From Rhizorhapis sp036570425 (GTDB lineage Bacteria > Pseudomonadota > Alphaproteobacteria > Sphingomonadales > Sphingomonadaceae): a DNA stretch of 64,000 nt. The notes under the pieces are model-generated. The model did not search any database. It saw only the letters and a program-made list of their open reading frames with translations, and had not been told where the DNA came from. Of the stretch, positions 17,960-26,999 are shown in pieces. The DNA is taken from contig DATCYF010000002.1 in the NCBI GenBank assembly GCA_036570425.1, positions 28,996-92,995 on the forward strand, read 5' to 3'. A program made the translations under genes and the position numbers. The stretch's first letter is position 1. Every line of letters starts with the position of its first letter.

Positions 17960-19270
17960 TTACTCCTTGTCGCTAAGGTCGGGGTTGGCGCCGCTGCCGG
18001 GCCGGTCGCCGTCGCGCACGGTTTGCATCGCCATGTGACGGCGGTGGCGGGCGTTTTGTTCGCTGCGCAGGCGCTGCGCCCAGGCCGGCGCAGCGGCGCT
18101 TTCGGCCGCTGGTGACGATGCGGCAGCAGCACCGCCCGATCCGCGCGTTGCAAAATCGCGGCCCCGTGCGGCGCTGTCGCGGAACGGCGCAGCGACGCGC
18201 GAGGCCATCGCGCGGGCACCCTGTGCCGCCGCGCTGCCTGCCGTGCTGGCAACACCGCCAAGACCTGCCGCGACGGTGGATTTACCGGAGGTCGCCTGCC
18301 CGAGCCTGTAGGAGGTGGATGCGGCCGATCCCATCGCCGTGCCCGCGCGGATCGCTTTCATCCCGCCCGAACCGGCGGCCATCACGGCACGCGCACCGAT
18401 CAGTCCGGCCCCGCCCGCCATGATGGCCGCGCCTGCCGCCGTTCCGACGGCGGCACCGGCTCCAAGCTGCGGCGCGCCCGAAACAAGGCCCGATGCGATG
18501 GCGGGACCGAAGATGCCCAGGCCGAACAGGGTCAGCGCCCCCATCAGCAGGCTCAGCGCCTCGGCAATCTCCGGCTCGCCGCCGACCAGGGCCGTCAGTT
18601 CACCGAACAGATTGGTGCCGATGCCGATAATGACGGCAAGCACCATGACCTTGATGCCGGACGACACGACATTGCCCAGCACCCGTTCGGCAAGGAAGCT
18701 GGTCTTGTTCCACAGCGCGAACGGCACCAGCACGAAGCCGGCCAACGCGGTCAGCTTGAACTCAAGGATCGTGATGAAGAGCTGGATGGCGAGGATGAAG
18801 AAAGCGAGCACCACCAGCAACCAGCAGATGAGCAACACCGCGATCGACAGGAAATTGCCGAAAAACTCCGGGAAGCCCGACATCTCCGCTACCTGATCGA
18901 GCAGCGGGTGCGCGGCGGTGAAGCCGGTGCCGGCGATCGCCCCGGGATGCAGCAGATCGTCGGCCGATACGCCTCCGCCGCCTGCCGTGATGCCGAGGCC
19001 GGAGAAGCTGCGGAAAACAATATCGGCAAGGGAGCTGAAGTTGCCGATGATGAAGGCGAAGGCCCCGACATAGAGCACCTTCTTGATGAGCTTGCCCAGC
19101 ACATCCTGGTCGTTGTCCATCGCCCACCAGAGCGCGGCCAGGGTCACGTCGATGCCGATCAATATGGTGGTAAGAAAGGCGACATCGCCCGACAGCAGCC
19201 CGAACCCGCTGTCGATGTAGCTTATGAAGGCTTCGAGGAAGCTGTCGATGATGTTGAGGTCGGGGTTCAT
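17960..19270 (-). CDS. trbL: P-type conjugal transfer protein TrbL (VirB6-like)
   Basis: Polytopic inner-membrane channel subunit. The 436-aa product has about six hydrophobic segments (for example VLYVGAFAFIIGNFSSLADI, LICWLLVVLAFFILAIQLFI, GALTLFGLGIFGPAIASGLV) and a Gly/Ala-rich cytosolic tail from about residue 290, as in TrbL/VirB6. The order trbJ-trbL-trbF fits the Ti/IncP trb clusters. Confidence 0.92.
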   Translation of the reverse strand: MNPDLNIIDSFLEAFISYIDSGFGLLSGDVAFLTTILIGIDVTLAALWWAMDNDQDVLGKLIKKVLYVGAFAFIIGNFSSLADIVFRSFSGLGITAGGGGVSADDLLHPGAIAGTGFTAAHPLLDQVAEMSGFPEFFGNFLSIAVLLICWLLVVLAFFILAIQLFITILEFKLTALAGFVLVPFALWNKTSFLAERVLGNVVSSGIKVMVLAVIIGIGTNLFGELTALVGGEPEIAEALSLLMGALTLFGLGIFGPAIASGLVSGAPQLGAGAAVGTAAGAAIMAGGAGLIGARAVMAAGSGGMKAIRAGTAMGSAASTSYRLGQATSGKSTVAAGLGGVASTAGSAAAQGARAMASRVAAPFRDSAARGRDFATRGSGGAAAASSPAAESAAAPAWAQRLRSEQNARHRRHMAMQTVRDGDRPGSGANPDLSDKE

Positions 19271-19294
19271 GGTCAGGCGCTTTGCTGTGCGCTG

Positions 19295-20017
19295 TCAGTT
19301 GCGCGTGTAGATGTCGGCGGCGCCGATGAAGCGCTTCGTCCGCTCCCGCGCCGCTTCCATCGCCTGCTGCTGACGGGCTTGCTCGATCGCATCGGCACGA
19401 TATTGCGCCGCCATCATCTGCTGGATCTGAAGCTGCTGTTTGGTCGAGAGCGCGATAAGCTGGTTGGTCGCTTGGCTTACTTGCAGGCTGCCACTCGCGG
19501 ACTGGCTTTGCGAGACCAGTTCGGCCAGCAGACCGGAATCGGCCTGGACGTTCTCGACCACCTGCGCCTGGACACGCATGGTCTGGCGATAGCCTTGCTT
19601 TGCAGCCTGCCACTGCGCCTGCGCCGCCGCCAGCATCTGGTCAGTGGTCATCGCGGTGTCGAACACCTCGGGGAATTGCTCGCGCAATGCCGTTTCGGTC
19701 AAAGCGAGATCGAAGGCGATGCCCTCGGCCTGGTTCATCAGTGCGTCGATGGCCTGCATCGAGCGGGTGAGCTGGGTCAGCGATGAGAAATCGAGACGCT
19801 GAAGGTGCTTGGCCATATTGGTCAGCATCGACGCCTCGTTCTGCAGCGACTGGATCTGGTTGTTGATCTGCTGGAGGGTTCGCGCCGCGGTCAGCAGGTT
19901 CTGCGCATAGTTGCTGGCGTCGAACACCGGGATCGCCTGCGCGGGCGTTGTCGGGACAATGCTCGCGGCAGTGATCGAAGTTGCGGCAAGCAAGGGAGCC
20001 AAAAGGCGGGGTTTCAT
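19295..20017 (-). CDS. trbJ: P-type conjugal transfer protein TrbJ (VirB5-like)
   Basis: VirB5-like pilus-associated periplasmic protein of 240 aa with an N-terminal signal peptide (MKPRLLAPLLAATSITAASI, cleavage near TPAQA) and long Gln/Ala-rich helices (LLTAARTLQQINNQIQSLQ, MLTNMAKHLQRLD) characteristic of TrbJ. Its ATG overlaps the trbE stop by 4 nt. IncP-type TrbK-like entry exclusion proteins sometimes follow trbJ; none is visible here, since only 24 nt separate it from trbL. Confidence 0.92.
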   Translation of the reverse strand: MKPRLLAPLLAATSITAASIVPTTPAQAIPVFDASNYAQNLLTAARTLQQINNQIQSLQNEASMLTNMAKHLQRLDFSSLTQLTRSMQAIDALMNQAEGIAFDLALTETALREQFPEVFDTAMTTDQMLAAAQAQWQAAKQGYRQTMRVQAQVVENVQADSGLLAELVSQSQSASGSLQVSQATNQLIALSTKQQLQIQQMMAAQYRADAIEQARQQQAMEAARERTKRFIGAADIYTRN

Positions 20018-22482
20018 AGTTCAAGCTCCTTCTGTTCGGGGGTGGGAAAGTCAGGCCCGGCGCCGGGGGCACCGGGAAATTCCGCCATCACGTCGGCCGC
20101 CCAGGGCAGGCCACGCGCGGCAAGAAAGGCGGCGACGAAATCATGCCCGCCATGCTCGGCAAACGTTTCGTCGATCAGCTTCTGCGTGTCGGAATCGGAG
20201 GTGCCGCACAGCGCCAACGCGACGGGACCGAGCGCCAGCTCGAACAGCCGGTTGCCGCGCCGCGACTGAAGGTAATAATGCCGCTTGGGCGTCGCTCGCG
20301 CGACAAGTTCGATCTGGCGTTCATTGAGCCCGAAGCGCTCATAGGCCGCGCGCGCCTGCGGCTCGATCGCCCGGTCGTTGGCGAGCAGGATTCGCTGCGG
20401 GCAGCTTTCGATGATTGCAGGGGCAATCGAGCTGTCGGCGATATCGGCAAGCGATTGCGTTGCGAACACGACCGAGACGTTTTTCTTGCGCAGCACCTTC
20501 AGCCATTCACGGATGCGCGCGGCAAACAGCGGATTGTCGAGGAACACCCATGCTTCATCCAGAATGAGCAAGGTCGGGCGGCCGTTGAACCGCTCTTCGA
20601 GCCGGTGGAACAGGTAGGTCAGCACCGGCAGAACGACGCCCGCCGTATTCATCAAGGCTTCGGTCTCGAAACATTGCACGTCGGAGAGAGCGAGGCTGCT
20701 TTCCGCCGCGTCGAGCAACCGGCCGAACGGGCCTTCCAGCGTGTAGGGCAGCAAAGCGGCCTTGAGCGCATTGGATTGCAGCAACACCGACAGCCCGGTC
20801 AGCGTGCGTTCCTCGGGCGGTGCGCTGGCAAGGCTGGTCAGCGCGGACCATAGCGCCTCCTTGACCTCCGGCGTCACTTCGACCTTTTCATGTGCCAGCA
20901 GTGAGGCAACCCATTCGGCGGCCCATGTGCGTTCGGTATCATCGTGGATGTCGCGCAAGGGCTGGAACGCCAGCGTATCGGTCTCGCCCAGTGCATGATG
21001 CTCGCCGCCCATCGCCAGAACGGCGGCGCGCGCCGACAGTCCCTTGTCGAAGATATAGACCTGCGCACCCTGATAACGGCGGAACTGCAAGGCGAGCAGC
21101 GCCAACAAGACCGATTTGCCCGCGCCGGTCGGCCCGACAATGAGTTGATGGCCGACATCACCGACATGGGTGGACAGCCGGAACGGTGTGGAACCCGACG
21201 TCTCGGCATAGAGCAGCGGCGGTCCGGCGAGATGATCGTTGCGTGCCGGCCCTGCCCAGACCGAGGACAGCGGCATCAGATGCGCAAGGTTCAGGGTATG
21301 GATCAGTGGCTGCCGGACATTGGCATAGACATGGCCGGGCAGGCTCGACAGCCAGGCTTCGACCGCGTTCACGCCTTCGCGGATGCAGGTGAACCCCAAT
21401 CCGTTGACGATCCGCTCGACGATGCGGACCTTTTCGTCCGCACGTACACGATCCTCGTCGCTGACCGTGATGGTGGCGGTGTAGTAGCCGAACGAAACAT
21501 GGTCGCCGCCAAGCGCCTGCAAGGCGAGATCGCTATCGGCCACCTTGTTGTCGGCATCGCTGTCGGTCAGCGGAACCGGCTCGTTCATCATCACCTCGCG
21601 CATGAGCTGCGCGATCGACTTGCGCTTGTTGAACCATTGCCGGCGAATGCGGGTCAGCGCCTTGTTGGCGGCAGTCTTGTCGAGCGCGATGAAGCGCGTC
21701 GCCCAGCGATAGGCGAAATCCTGATGGTTGAGCGCATCGAGAATGCCGGGCCGCGTGGCATTGGGAAAACCGAGCACCGTGACGGTGCGCAAATGCTGGT
21801 CGCCCAGCATCGGTTCGATCCCGCCACTGAGCGGCGTATCGACCAACAGCCCGTCGAGATAGATCGGCGTGTCCGGAACGGTGACCGGATGGCGCTTCGC
21901 CGAAATACATCCATGCAGGAATGTCAACGTTTCGGCGTCGTCCAGCGCGCGGATCTCCGGCACGAAGCCCGAAAGCAAGTCGAGCACGCGATCGGTCTCG
22001 GCTGTGAAGGCGCGCAGTTCCTGCCGCCAGTCGCGCCCCTGTTGCGGCACGTCGCGTTCCAGCAGCGCCCGCTCCGCCCGGCTCACCTGATCGGCGGGCG
22101 GCAGGTAGCATAGCGTCAGATGATAGCGGCTCTCGAAATGCTGGCCCTTGCGCCCGTCGAAATGCGCGCGCCGTTCCTCGTCCACCAGCCAGGAAGCAGG
22201 ATCGGGAAAGGTGCTGTCGGGATAGCCCAGAGCCTCGATCCGCTCGGCATCGAAGAACAGCGCCCAGCCCGAACCCAGACGCCGCAGCGCATTGTTCGCC
22301 CGCGCACAGACCGAGACCAGTTCGGATTCGGTCGCGGATTCAAGATCGGGACCGCGAAACCGCAACGTGCGCTGGAAACTGCCGTCCTTGTTCAGCACCA
22401 CGCCGGGCGCGACCAGCGCGGCCCAGGGCAGATGATCGGCAAGCCGGTCGGCTGTGCCGCGATATTCCTTGAGGTTCAGCAT
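20014..22482 (-). CDS. trbE: Conjugal transfer ATPase TrbE (VirB4-like)
   Basis: The largest transfer ATPase, 822 aa, powering pilus and channel assembly at the inner membrane. It starts MLNLKEYRGTADRLADHLPW, as in TrbE, with the CagE/VirB4 N-terminal domain, then Walker A GPTGAGKSVL (near residue 450) and Walker B LLILDEAWVFLD, followed by the VVFATQSLADI motif. I used the ATG at 22482, which overlaps trbD by 7 nt; the extra 40 residues of the longer frame lie inside trbD. Confidence 0.95.
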   Translation of the reverse strand: MLNLKEYRGTADRLADHLPWAALVAPGVVLNKDGSFQRTLRFRGPDLESATESELVSVCARANNALRRLGSGWALFFDAERIEALGYPDSTFPDPASWLVDEERRAHFDGRKGQHFESRYHLTLCYLPPADQVSRAERALLERDVPQQGRDWRQELRAFTAETDRVLDLLSGFVPEIRALDDAETLTFLHGCISAKRHPVTVPDTPIYLDGLLVDTPLSGGIEPMLGDQHLRTVTVLGFPNATRPGILDALNHQDFAYRWATRFIALDKTAANKALTRIRRQWFNKRKSIAQLMREVMMNEPVPLTDSDADNKVADSDLALQALGGDHVSFGYYTATITVSDEDRVRADEKVRIVERIVNGLGFTCIREGVNAVEAWLSSLPGHVYANVRQPLIHTLNLAHLMPLSSVWAGPARNDHLAGPPLLYAETSGSTPFRLSTHVGDVGHQLIVGPTGAGKSVLLALLALQFRRYQGAQVYIFDKGLSARAAVLAMGGEHHALGETDTLAFQPLRDIHDDTERTWAAEWVASLLAHEKVEVTPEVKEALWSALTSLASAPPEERTLTGLSVLLQSNALKAALLPYTLEGPFGRLLDAAESSLALSDVQCFETEALMNTAGVVLPVLTYLFHRLEERFNGRPTLLILDEAWVFLDNPLFAARIREWLKVLRKKNVSVVFATQSLADIADSSIAPAIIESCPQRILLANDRAIEPQARAAYERFGLNERQIELVARATPKRHYYLQSRRGNRLFELALGPVALALCGTSDSDTQKLIDETFAEHGGHDFVAAFLAARGLPWAADVMAEFPGAPGAGPDFPTPEQKELEL

Positions 22483-22742
22483 GCGAAATAGACTTTCTGG
22501 CGGAGGTGACGGGCCAGGACGGATGCGAAGTCGGGATCGCGTTTCGCTGCGAACACCGCGAGGCTGTGTCCGGCGAGCCAGAGCAGCAGCCCCGCGATCC
22601 ATTGCTGAAGCCCCAGCCCCATCGCGGCGGCGAGTGTGCCGTTGAGGATCGCGATCCCGCGCGGCGCGCCGCCGAGCAGGATCGGCTCGGTGAGCGCCCG
22701 GTACAGCGGCACTTCGAAGCCGTCGATGGAACCGGCGCTCAT
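22476..22742 (-). CDS. trbD: Conjugal transfer protein TrbD (VirB3-like)
   Basis: VirB3-like small inner-membrane protein, 88 aa. It begins MSAGSIDGFEVPLYRALTEP (the conserved FEVPLxRALTEPILLGG motif) and has two membrane helices (about 29-45 and 48-65). Start at 22742 forms an ATGA overlap with trbC, and its end overlaps trbE, so C, D and E are read as one coupled block. Confidence 0.92.
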   Translation of the reverse strand: MSAGSIDGFEVPLYRALTEPILLGGAPRGIAILNGTLAAAMGLGLQQWIAGLLLWLAGHSLAVFAAKRDPDFASVLARHLRQKVYFAC

Positions 22743-23077
22743 CAGACCAGCGCTCCGCCGCCGAAGCTGAAGAAGGACAGGAAGAAGCTCGATGCCGCGA
22801 AGGCGATCGACAGGCCGAACACGATCTGGATCAGCTTGCGGAAACCGCCGCTCGTTTCGCCGAACGCCAGTGCCAGCCCGGTAATGATGATAATGATGAC
22901 CGCGACGATCTTGGCGACCGGCCCCTGCACCGATTCCAGGATCTGCTGGAGCGGTTCTTCCCAGGGCATGCCCGAGCCGGCGGCAAAGGCCGCGACCGGC
23001 AGCATGAATGTAGCCGCTGCGGCAACAACGATCCGCTGCGGCAGGCGCGCAAGCGTGGACGGATTGATGGTGTGCAT
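22742..23077 (-). CDS. trbC: Conjugal transfer pilin TrbC (VirB2-like)
   Basis: Prepilin of the conjugative pilus, 111 aa. The signal sequence (RIVVAAAATFMLPVAAFAAG) is followed by GSGMPWEEPLQQILESVQGP and two hydrophobic helices (about 55-72 and 86-104), the VirB2 layout. In IncP systems TraF-like peptidases cyclise TrbC; a TraF homologue is encoded at 43944-44513. It lies 2 nt after trbB. Confidence 0.92.
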   Translation of the reverse strand: MHTINPSTLARLPQRIVVAAAATFMLPVAAFAAGSGMPWEEPLQQILESVQGPVAKIVAVIIIIITGLALAFGETSGGFRKLIQIVFGLSIAFAASSFFLSFFSFGGGALV

Positions 23078-23079
23078 AT

Positions 23080-24057
23080 TCAGTCTCCTGTGCTGTGGGG
23101 AATGGCGAGATCGGTGACGGCGTAGTCGCCATCGGCATCGAGTCCGGTCACTTCGGCGACGCTCTCGACCTTGCGGCCAATGCCTCTTCCCGAAATGAAC
23201 ACGACGAGATCGATGGCCTCGGCGATCAGGCGCCGGGGAACGGTGACGACATTTTCCGAAACGAGCTGTTCGATACGGTACAGCGCGGACCGCGCGCTGT
23301 TGGCATGGACGGTGGCGATGCCGCCGGGATGGCCGGTATTCCAGGCCTTGAGCATGTCGAGGGCTTCCCCGCCCCGCACTTCGCCGACGATGATGCGGTC
23401 GGGTCGCAGGCGCAGGGTGGAGCGCACCAGATCGGCCATGCTGACAACGCCCGGCCGCGTTCTGAGCGCCACCGTATCGGGCGCGGCGCATTGCAACTCG
23501 CGCGTGTCCTCGATCAGGATCACCCGCTCGTCGAGCGCGGCCATTTCGTTCAAGAGCGCGTTGGCAAGCGTGGTCTTGCCCGACGACGTGCCACCGGCAA
23601 CCAGGACGTTCTTGCGCTCGACCACCGCCATTGACAGCGCCAGCGCGACTTCGGCGCGCATGATTCCGTCGGCGACATAGTCGAGCAGCCGGTGGATGCG
23701 TGCGGCCGGTTTGCGAATGGAGAAGCACGGCGCGCTCGCGACCGGGGGCAAAAGCCCCTCGAACCGCTCGCCGCCTTCCGGAAGCTCAGCCGAGACGATC
23801 GGCGCATTGCCATGCACTTCTGCCCGGACATGGGAAGCGACAAGGCGAATGATACGTTCGGCCTCGGCGGCCTCGAGCCTGTTGCCGGTATCGACCCGGC
23901 CCTCTCCCAGACGGTCGAGCCGCAAAACGCCGTCCGGGTTGACCATGATCTCGATAACCTGCGTATCGGATAGTGCCGCCGCGATGGCCGGTCCCATCGC
24001 CGTCCTGAGCATCGCGCGGCGGCGGCCCTGTGCCTGGATATTGGCAGACCCGCTCAT
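23080..24057 (-). CDS. trbB: Conjugal transfer ATPase TrbB (VirB11-like)
   Basis: Hexameric secretion ATPase of the VirB11 family, 325 aa. Walker A is GGTSSGKTT (155-163), the Asp box ILIEDTRELQC, Walker B-like LRLRPDRIIVGEVRGGEALD and the His box GGIATVHANSA are all present, so it should be active. Start MSGSANIQAQGRRR overlaps the upstream CopG-like gene by 4 nt. It supplies energy for pilus assembly and DNA transfer. Confidence 0.95.
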   Translation of the reverse strand: MSGSANIQAQGRRRAMLRTAMGPAIAAALSDTQVIEIMVNPDGVLRLDRLGEGRVDTGNRLEAAEAERIIRLVASHVRAEVHGNAPIVSAELPEGGERFEGLLPPVASAPCFSIRKPAARIHRLLDYVADGIMRAEVALALSMAVVERKNVLVAGGTSSGKTTLANALLNEMAALDERVILIEDTRELQCAAPDTVALRTRPGVVSMADLVRSTLRLRPDRIIVGEVRGGEALDMLKAWNTGHPGGIATVHANSARSALYRIEQLVSENVVTVPRRLIAEAIDLVVFISGRGIGRKVESVAEVTGLDADGDYAVTDLAIPHSTGD

Positions 24058-24467
24058 GGCGCCGCCTCATTGGCATTTGCCAGCGGCTTCGCGCCCGATG
24101 CCATCTGGCGGCCGATCTGTTCGATGAACCTGTCGAAGCGGTCGCGGCCGATGGCGCGTGCAGCAGCGTCGGGTTCGGGAAGCTGAGCAGTGAGGCAATA
24201 TTGTTGGTGGACGAAAAGCGAGAAGCTTTCCAAGAGCACCTGCAGGTCGCGGCTGAAGCGTCCGATCTGCAAGCTCATCCTGTCGAGCCGGGGACCGAAC
24301 CGTTCATCCAGTTCGTTGCTACCCTGCCGCGTAAGCCAGGCGTCGAGCGCGGCCACCAATATGTCCGAGCGAGCCACGCCCGGCTGTGCGGCCATTTCTT
24401 CCAGCCGCTCTGCGAGCCGGGGTTCGAGGAAGAGCTGATAACGGACCTTGTCGCGGTTCAGCATCAC
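24054..24467 (-). CDS. CopG-like ribbon-helix-helix protein of the trb operon
   Basis: A 137-aa protein starting with a short strand and two helices (VRYQLFLEPRLAERLEEMAAQ, then VARSDILVAALDAWL), the RHH/CopG pattern, plus a helical C-terminal part. Proteins of this type sit between traG and trbB in many alphaproteobacterial ICEs. It overlaps both neighbours by 4 nt. A regulatory or relaxosome role is inferred, not shown. Confidence 0.75.
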   Translation of the reverse strand: MMLNRDKVRYQLFLEPRLAERLEEMAAQPGVARSDILVAALDAWLTRQGSNELDERFGPRLDRMSLQIGRFSRDLQVLLESFSLFVHQQYCLTAQLPEPDAAARAIGRDRFDRFIEQIGRQMASGAKPLANANEAAP

Positions 24468-26500
24468 TGATCCCCTCCGAAGCTCGGGATCAGGTCGCCG
24501 CGATCCTTGCCTTCGTTGACGGCGACGGCGCGTGCGACATTGCTGAGTGTGGTCATGGCGCGCCGACCGGCAACTGGATCGCTGTCGTCATCGTCGCCGG
24601 TGGCAGCTTCCGGCGCGCGCTCGGTTGGTTTGGCGGATTGCTCTTCGGGAAGGCCGGGATGGCGCTGCTGCTGGAGGCCGCCTTCGCCGTCCTCGCCAAG
24701 GCCGTCGTCTTCAGCCTCGATCGCCAACTTCTCGTGCAGACCACGCACCTGTCCGCTCCAGTCGTCGGACCGCGGCGCGGGATGATCGCGCCAGCACCCA
24801 TCCGAGAGTTCGGGCGGCGGCATCACGCGCGACGTGAAATTGCGATCCTCGTAATAGCGCAGCTTCTTCGCGCGGATCGGGGCCAGGCCGGAAACCAGCA
24901 CCAGTTCGTCGGCGGGCGGCAACTGCATCACCTCGCCCGGCGTCAGCAGCGGGCGGGCGGTCTCCTGACGGGACACCATGACATGGCTGAGCCATGGCGC
25001 GAGGCGGTGCCCGGCATAGTTACGCTGCGCACGCAGTTCGGTCGCGGTGCCGAGCGCGTCGCTGATTCGCTTGGCCGTGCGCTCGTCGTTGGATGAAAAC
25101 GCGATGCGGACATGGCAATTGTCGAGGATGGCGTTGTTCTCGCCATAGGCTTTGCTGATCTGGTTAAGGCTTTGGGCGATCAAGTATGCGCGGATGCCGT
25201 AGCCCGCCATGAAGGCGAGCGCGGTCTCGAAAAAATCGAGCCGCCCCAGCGCCGGAAACTCGTCCAGCATCATCAGCAGTTGGTGCTTGCGGCTTTTCTT
25301 GGGGTCGCCTTCGAGCCGTTCGGTCAGGCGTCGACCGATCTGGTTCAGCACCAACCGGACCAGCGGCTTGGTACGGCTGATGTCGGATGGTGGAATGACG
25401 AGATAGAGCGATACCGGGGACTTCGCATCGACCAGGTCGGCAATGCGCCAGTCACATGAGCTGGTGTTCTGCGCGACGATCGGATCGCGGTATAGGCCCA
25501 GGAACGACATGGCGGTGGAAAGGACGCCGGATCGTTCATTCTCCGACTTGTTCAGGACTTCGCGCGCCGCGCTGGCGACGACCGGGTGAACCTCCGGATG
25601 TTCTTTCGTCCCGAGATGGTTGGTCGCCATCATCCGGCGCAGGGTGTGCGCAAAGCTTCGCTGTGGATCGGACAGAAAGGTGGCAACGCGCGCCAGTGTC
25701 TTTTCTTCCTCGGCATAGAGCACATGAAGGATCGCGCCGACCAACAGCGAATGGGACGTTTTCTCCCAATGCGACCGACGCTCCAGTGCGCCTTCGGGAT
25801 CGACCAGGATATCGGCGATGTTCTGGACATCGCGCACTTCGTCCGGGCCTTGTCGAACCTCCAGCAGCGGATTGTAGCGTGCCGAACGCGCATCGGTCGG
25901 GTTGAACAGCAGGCAATGCGAAAAGCGCGCCCGCCATCCCGCCGTCAGCGTCCAGTTCTCCCCCTTGATGTCGTGGACAACGACGCTGCCGGTCCAGGAC
26001 AGCAGCGAGGGAACGACAAGCCCAACGCCCTTGCCGCTCCGTGTCGGGGCAAAGGCCATGACATGCTCCGGCCCGTCATGGCGCAGATACTCGCTGCCGT
26101 GGCGCCCAAGGAACACACCAGTATTGCGAAACAGGCCAGCACGGGCGATTTCCCAGCGTTTCGCCCAGCGGGAAGAGCCATAGGTGGTGACATTGCGCTT
26201 CTGCCGGGCGCGCCAGAGCGAACCAGCAATGGCCGAGGCGCAGCCGAGAAAACCGCTGGCACTGGCCAGCGCTCCGGCCTTGTCGAACACTTCCGGCGCA
26301 TAGGCTTCGTATTGGTACCACCAGCGGAAGAGCTGCCAGGGCCGGTAGATCGGCGTGTCGAACGCTATTGTCCACGGGGCACCAAGCTGTGCCTGATAGC
26401 CCAACATCGAAGCAGCCCATTGAGTAGCCGCCCACAGCCCCAGAATGACAATGGCGAATACGACGAAAATCTGGCCGACGAGCAGCTTGGTTGGGGTCAT
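24464..26500 (-). CDS. traG: Conjugal transfer coupling protein TraG/VirD4
   Basis: Type IV coupling ATPase that brings the relaxase-DNA complex to the channel. The 678-aa product has two N-terminal membrane helices (about 8-30 and 76-95), Walker A APTRSGKGVG (151-160), Walker B LLMMLDEFPALG and the conserved IRAYLIAQSLNQI. The C-terminal 70 residues are acidic and Ser/Asp-rich. An AGGAGG site lies just before the ATG. It heads the coupled operon that reads down through trbB-I and probably on to xis and int. Confidence 0.95.
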   Translation of the reverse strand: MTPTKLLVGQIFVVFAIVILGLWAATQWAASMLGYQAQLGAPWTIAFDTPIYRPWQLFRWWYQYEAYAPEVFDKAGALASASGFLGCASAIAGSLWRARQKRNVTTYGSSRWAKRWEIARAGLFRNTGVFLGRHGSEYLRHDGPEHVMAFAPTRSGKGVGLVVPSLLSWTGSVVVHDIKGENWTLTAGWRARFSHCLLFNPTDARSARYNPLLEVRQGPDEVRDVQNIADILVDPEGALERRSHWEKTSHSLLVGAILHVLYAEEEKTLARVATFLSDPQRSFAHTLRRMMATNHLGTKEHPEVHPVVASAAREVLNKSENERSGVLSTAMSFLGLYRDPIVAQNTSSCDWRIADLVDAKSPVSLYLVIPPSDISRTKPLVRLVLNQIGRRLTERLEGDPKKSRKHQLLMMLDEFPALGRLDFFETALAFMAGYGIRAYLIAQSLNQISKAYGENNAILDNCHVRIAFSSNDERTAKRISDALGTATELRAQRNYAGHRLAPWLSHVMVSRQETARPLLTPGEVMQLPPADELVLVSGLAPIRAKKLRYYEDRNFTSRVMPPPELSDGCWRDHPAPRSDDWSGQVRGLHEKLAIEAEDDGLGEDGEGGLQQQRHPGLPEEQSAKPTERAPEAATGDDDDSDPVAGRRAMTTLSNVARAVAVNEGKDRGDLIPSFGGDQ

Positions 26501-26999
26501 GTGGGCCTCCTGGCGAAAGGCGCAGAAGCGCGCCTCCGACTGTTGGCCCTATTGTCCGTTCATTCTCTCCCGCTCACCATGTGCCCAACGTGCGCCAGCT
26601 TGCGCCGTGCGCAGACATTTCGACGGATTCTCGACTAAGGAACTCCTAGTGCTTCGGACGGAAACGCGTGGGAAACGAATCGCGCAGCAAGACAACCGAG
26701 TGCTCAGGGGATTATGCATGCCAGATGTCTGACGATGTTACTGGCGGCACACTCCGCGACGAGTTCCGCCGACAAAGCGGACATTCACTGATCCGAATGG
26801 TCTTCCAATACTGGTCGTTCGTTCATCGCGCTTCCCGAGAGTTCGTCCTGAGAACAGCTAGGCTCGCTCTACAGCTCCCACAGTCTTGTATCGCGGTGCG
26901 TTGCTGTTCGCCTGAGTCTGTTCTATCTTCGTTCCATGCAGTCAAATGTGATCAGCTCTGGAGCGGTCGATAAGATCTGGCGTGGGTTGGGGATGGTGC
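26501..26999. promoter_or_regulatory. Intergenic region between divergent traG and the Avs-like gene
   Basis: About 500 nt without a convincing gene. Open frames here (for example 26668-26973) lack a ribosome site and recognisable sequence. The region must contain the promoter of the trb operon on the minus strand and that of the Avs-like gene on the plus strand. It is also the left border of the defence-like insert. No clear repeat or terminator is visible. Confidence 0.4.

Noticed and set aside
16847..18115. Long plus-strand open frame of 422 codons opposite trbF/trbG
   Set aside because: Arg-rich antisense shadow of the trb genes with no family-like sequence.
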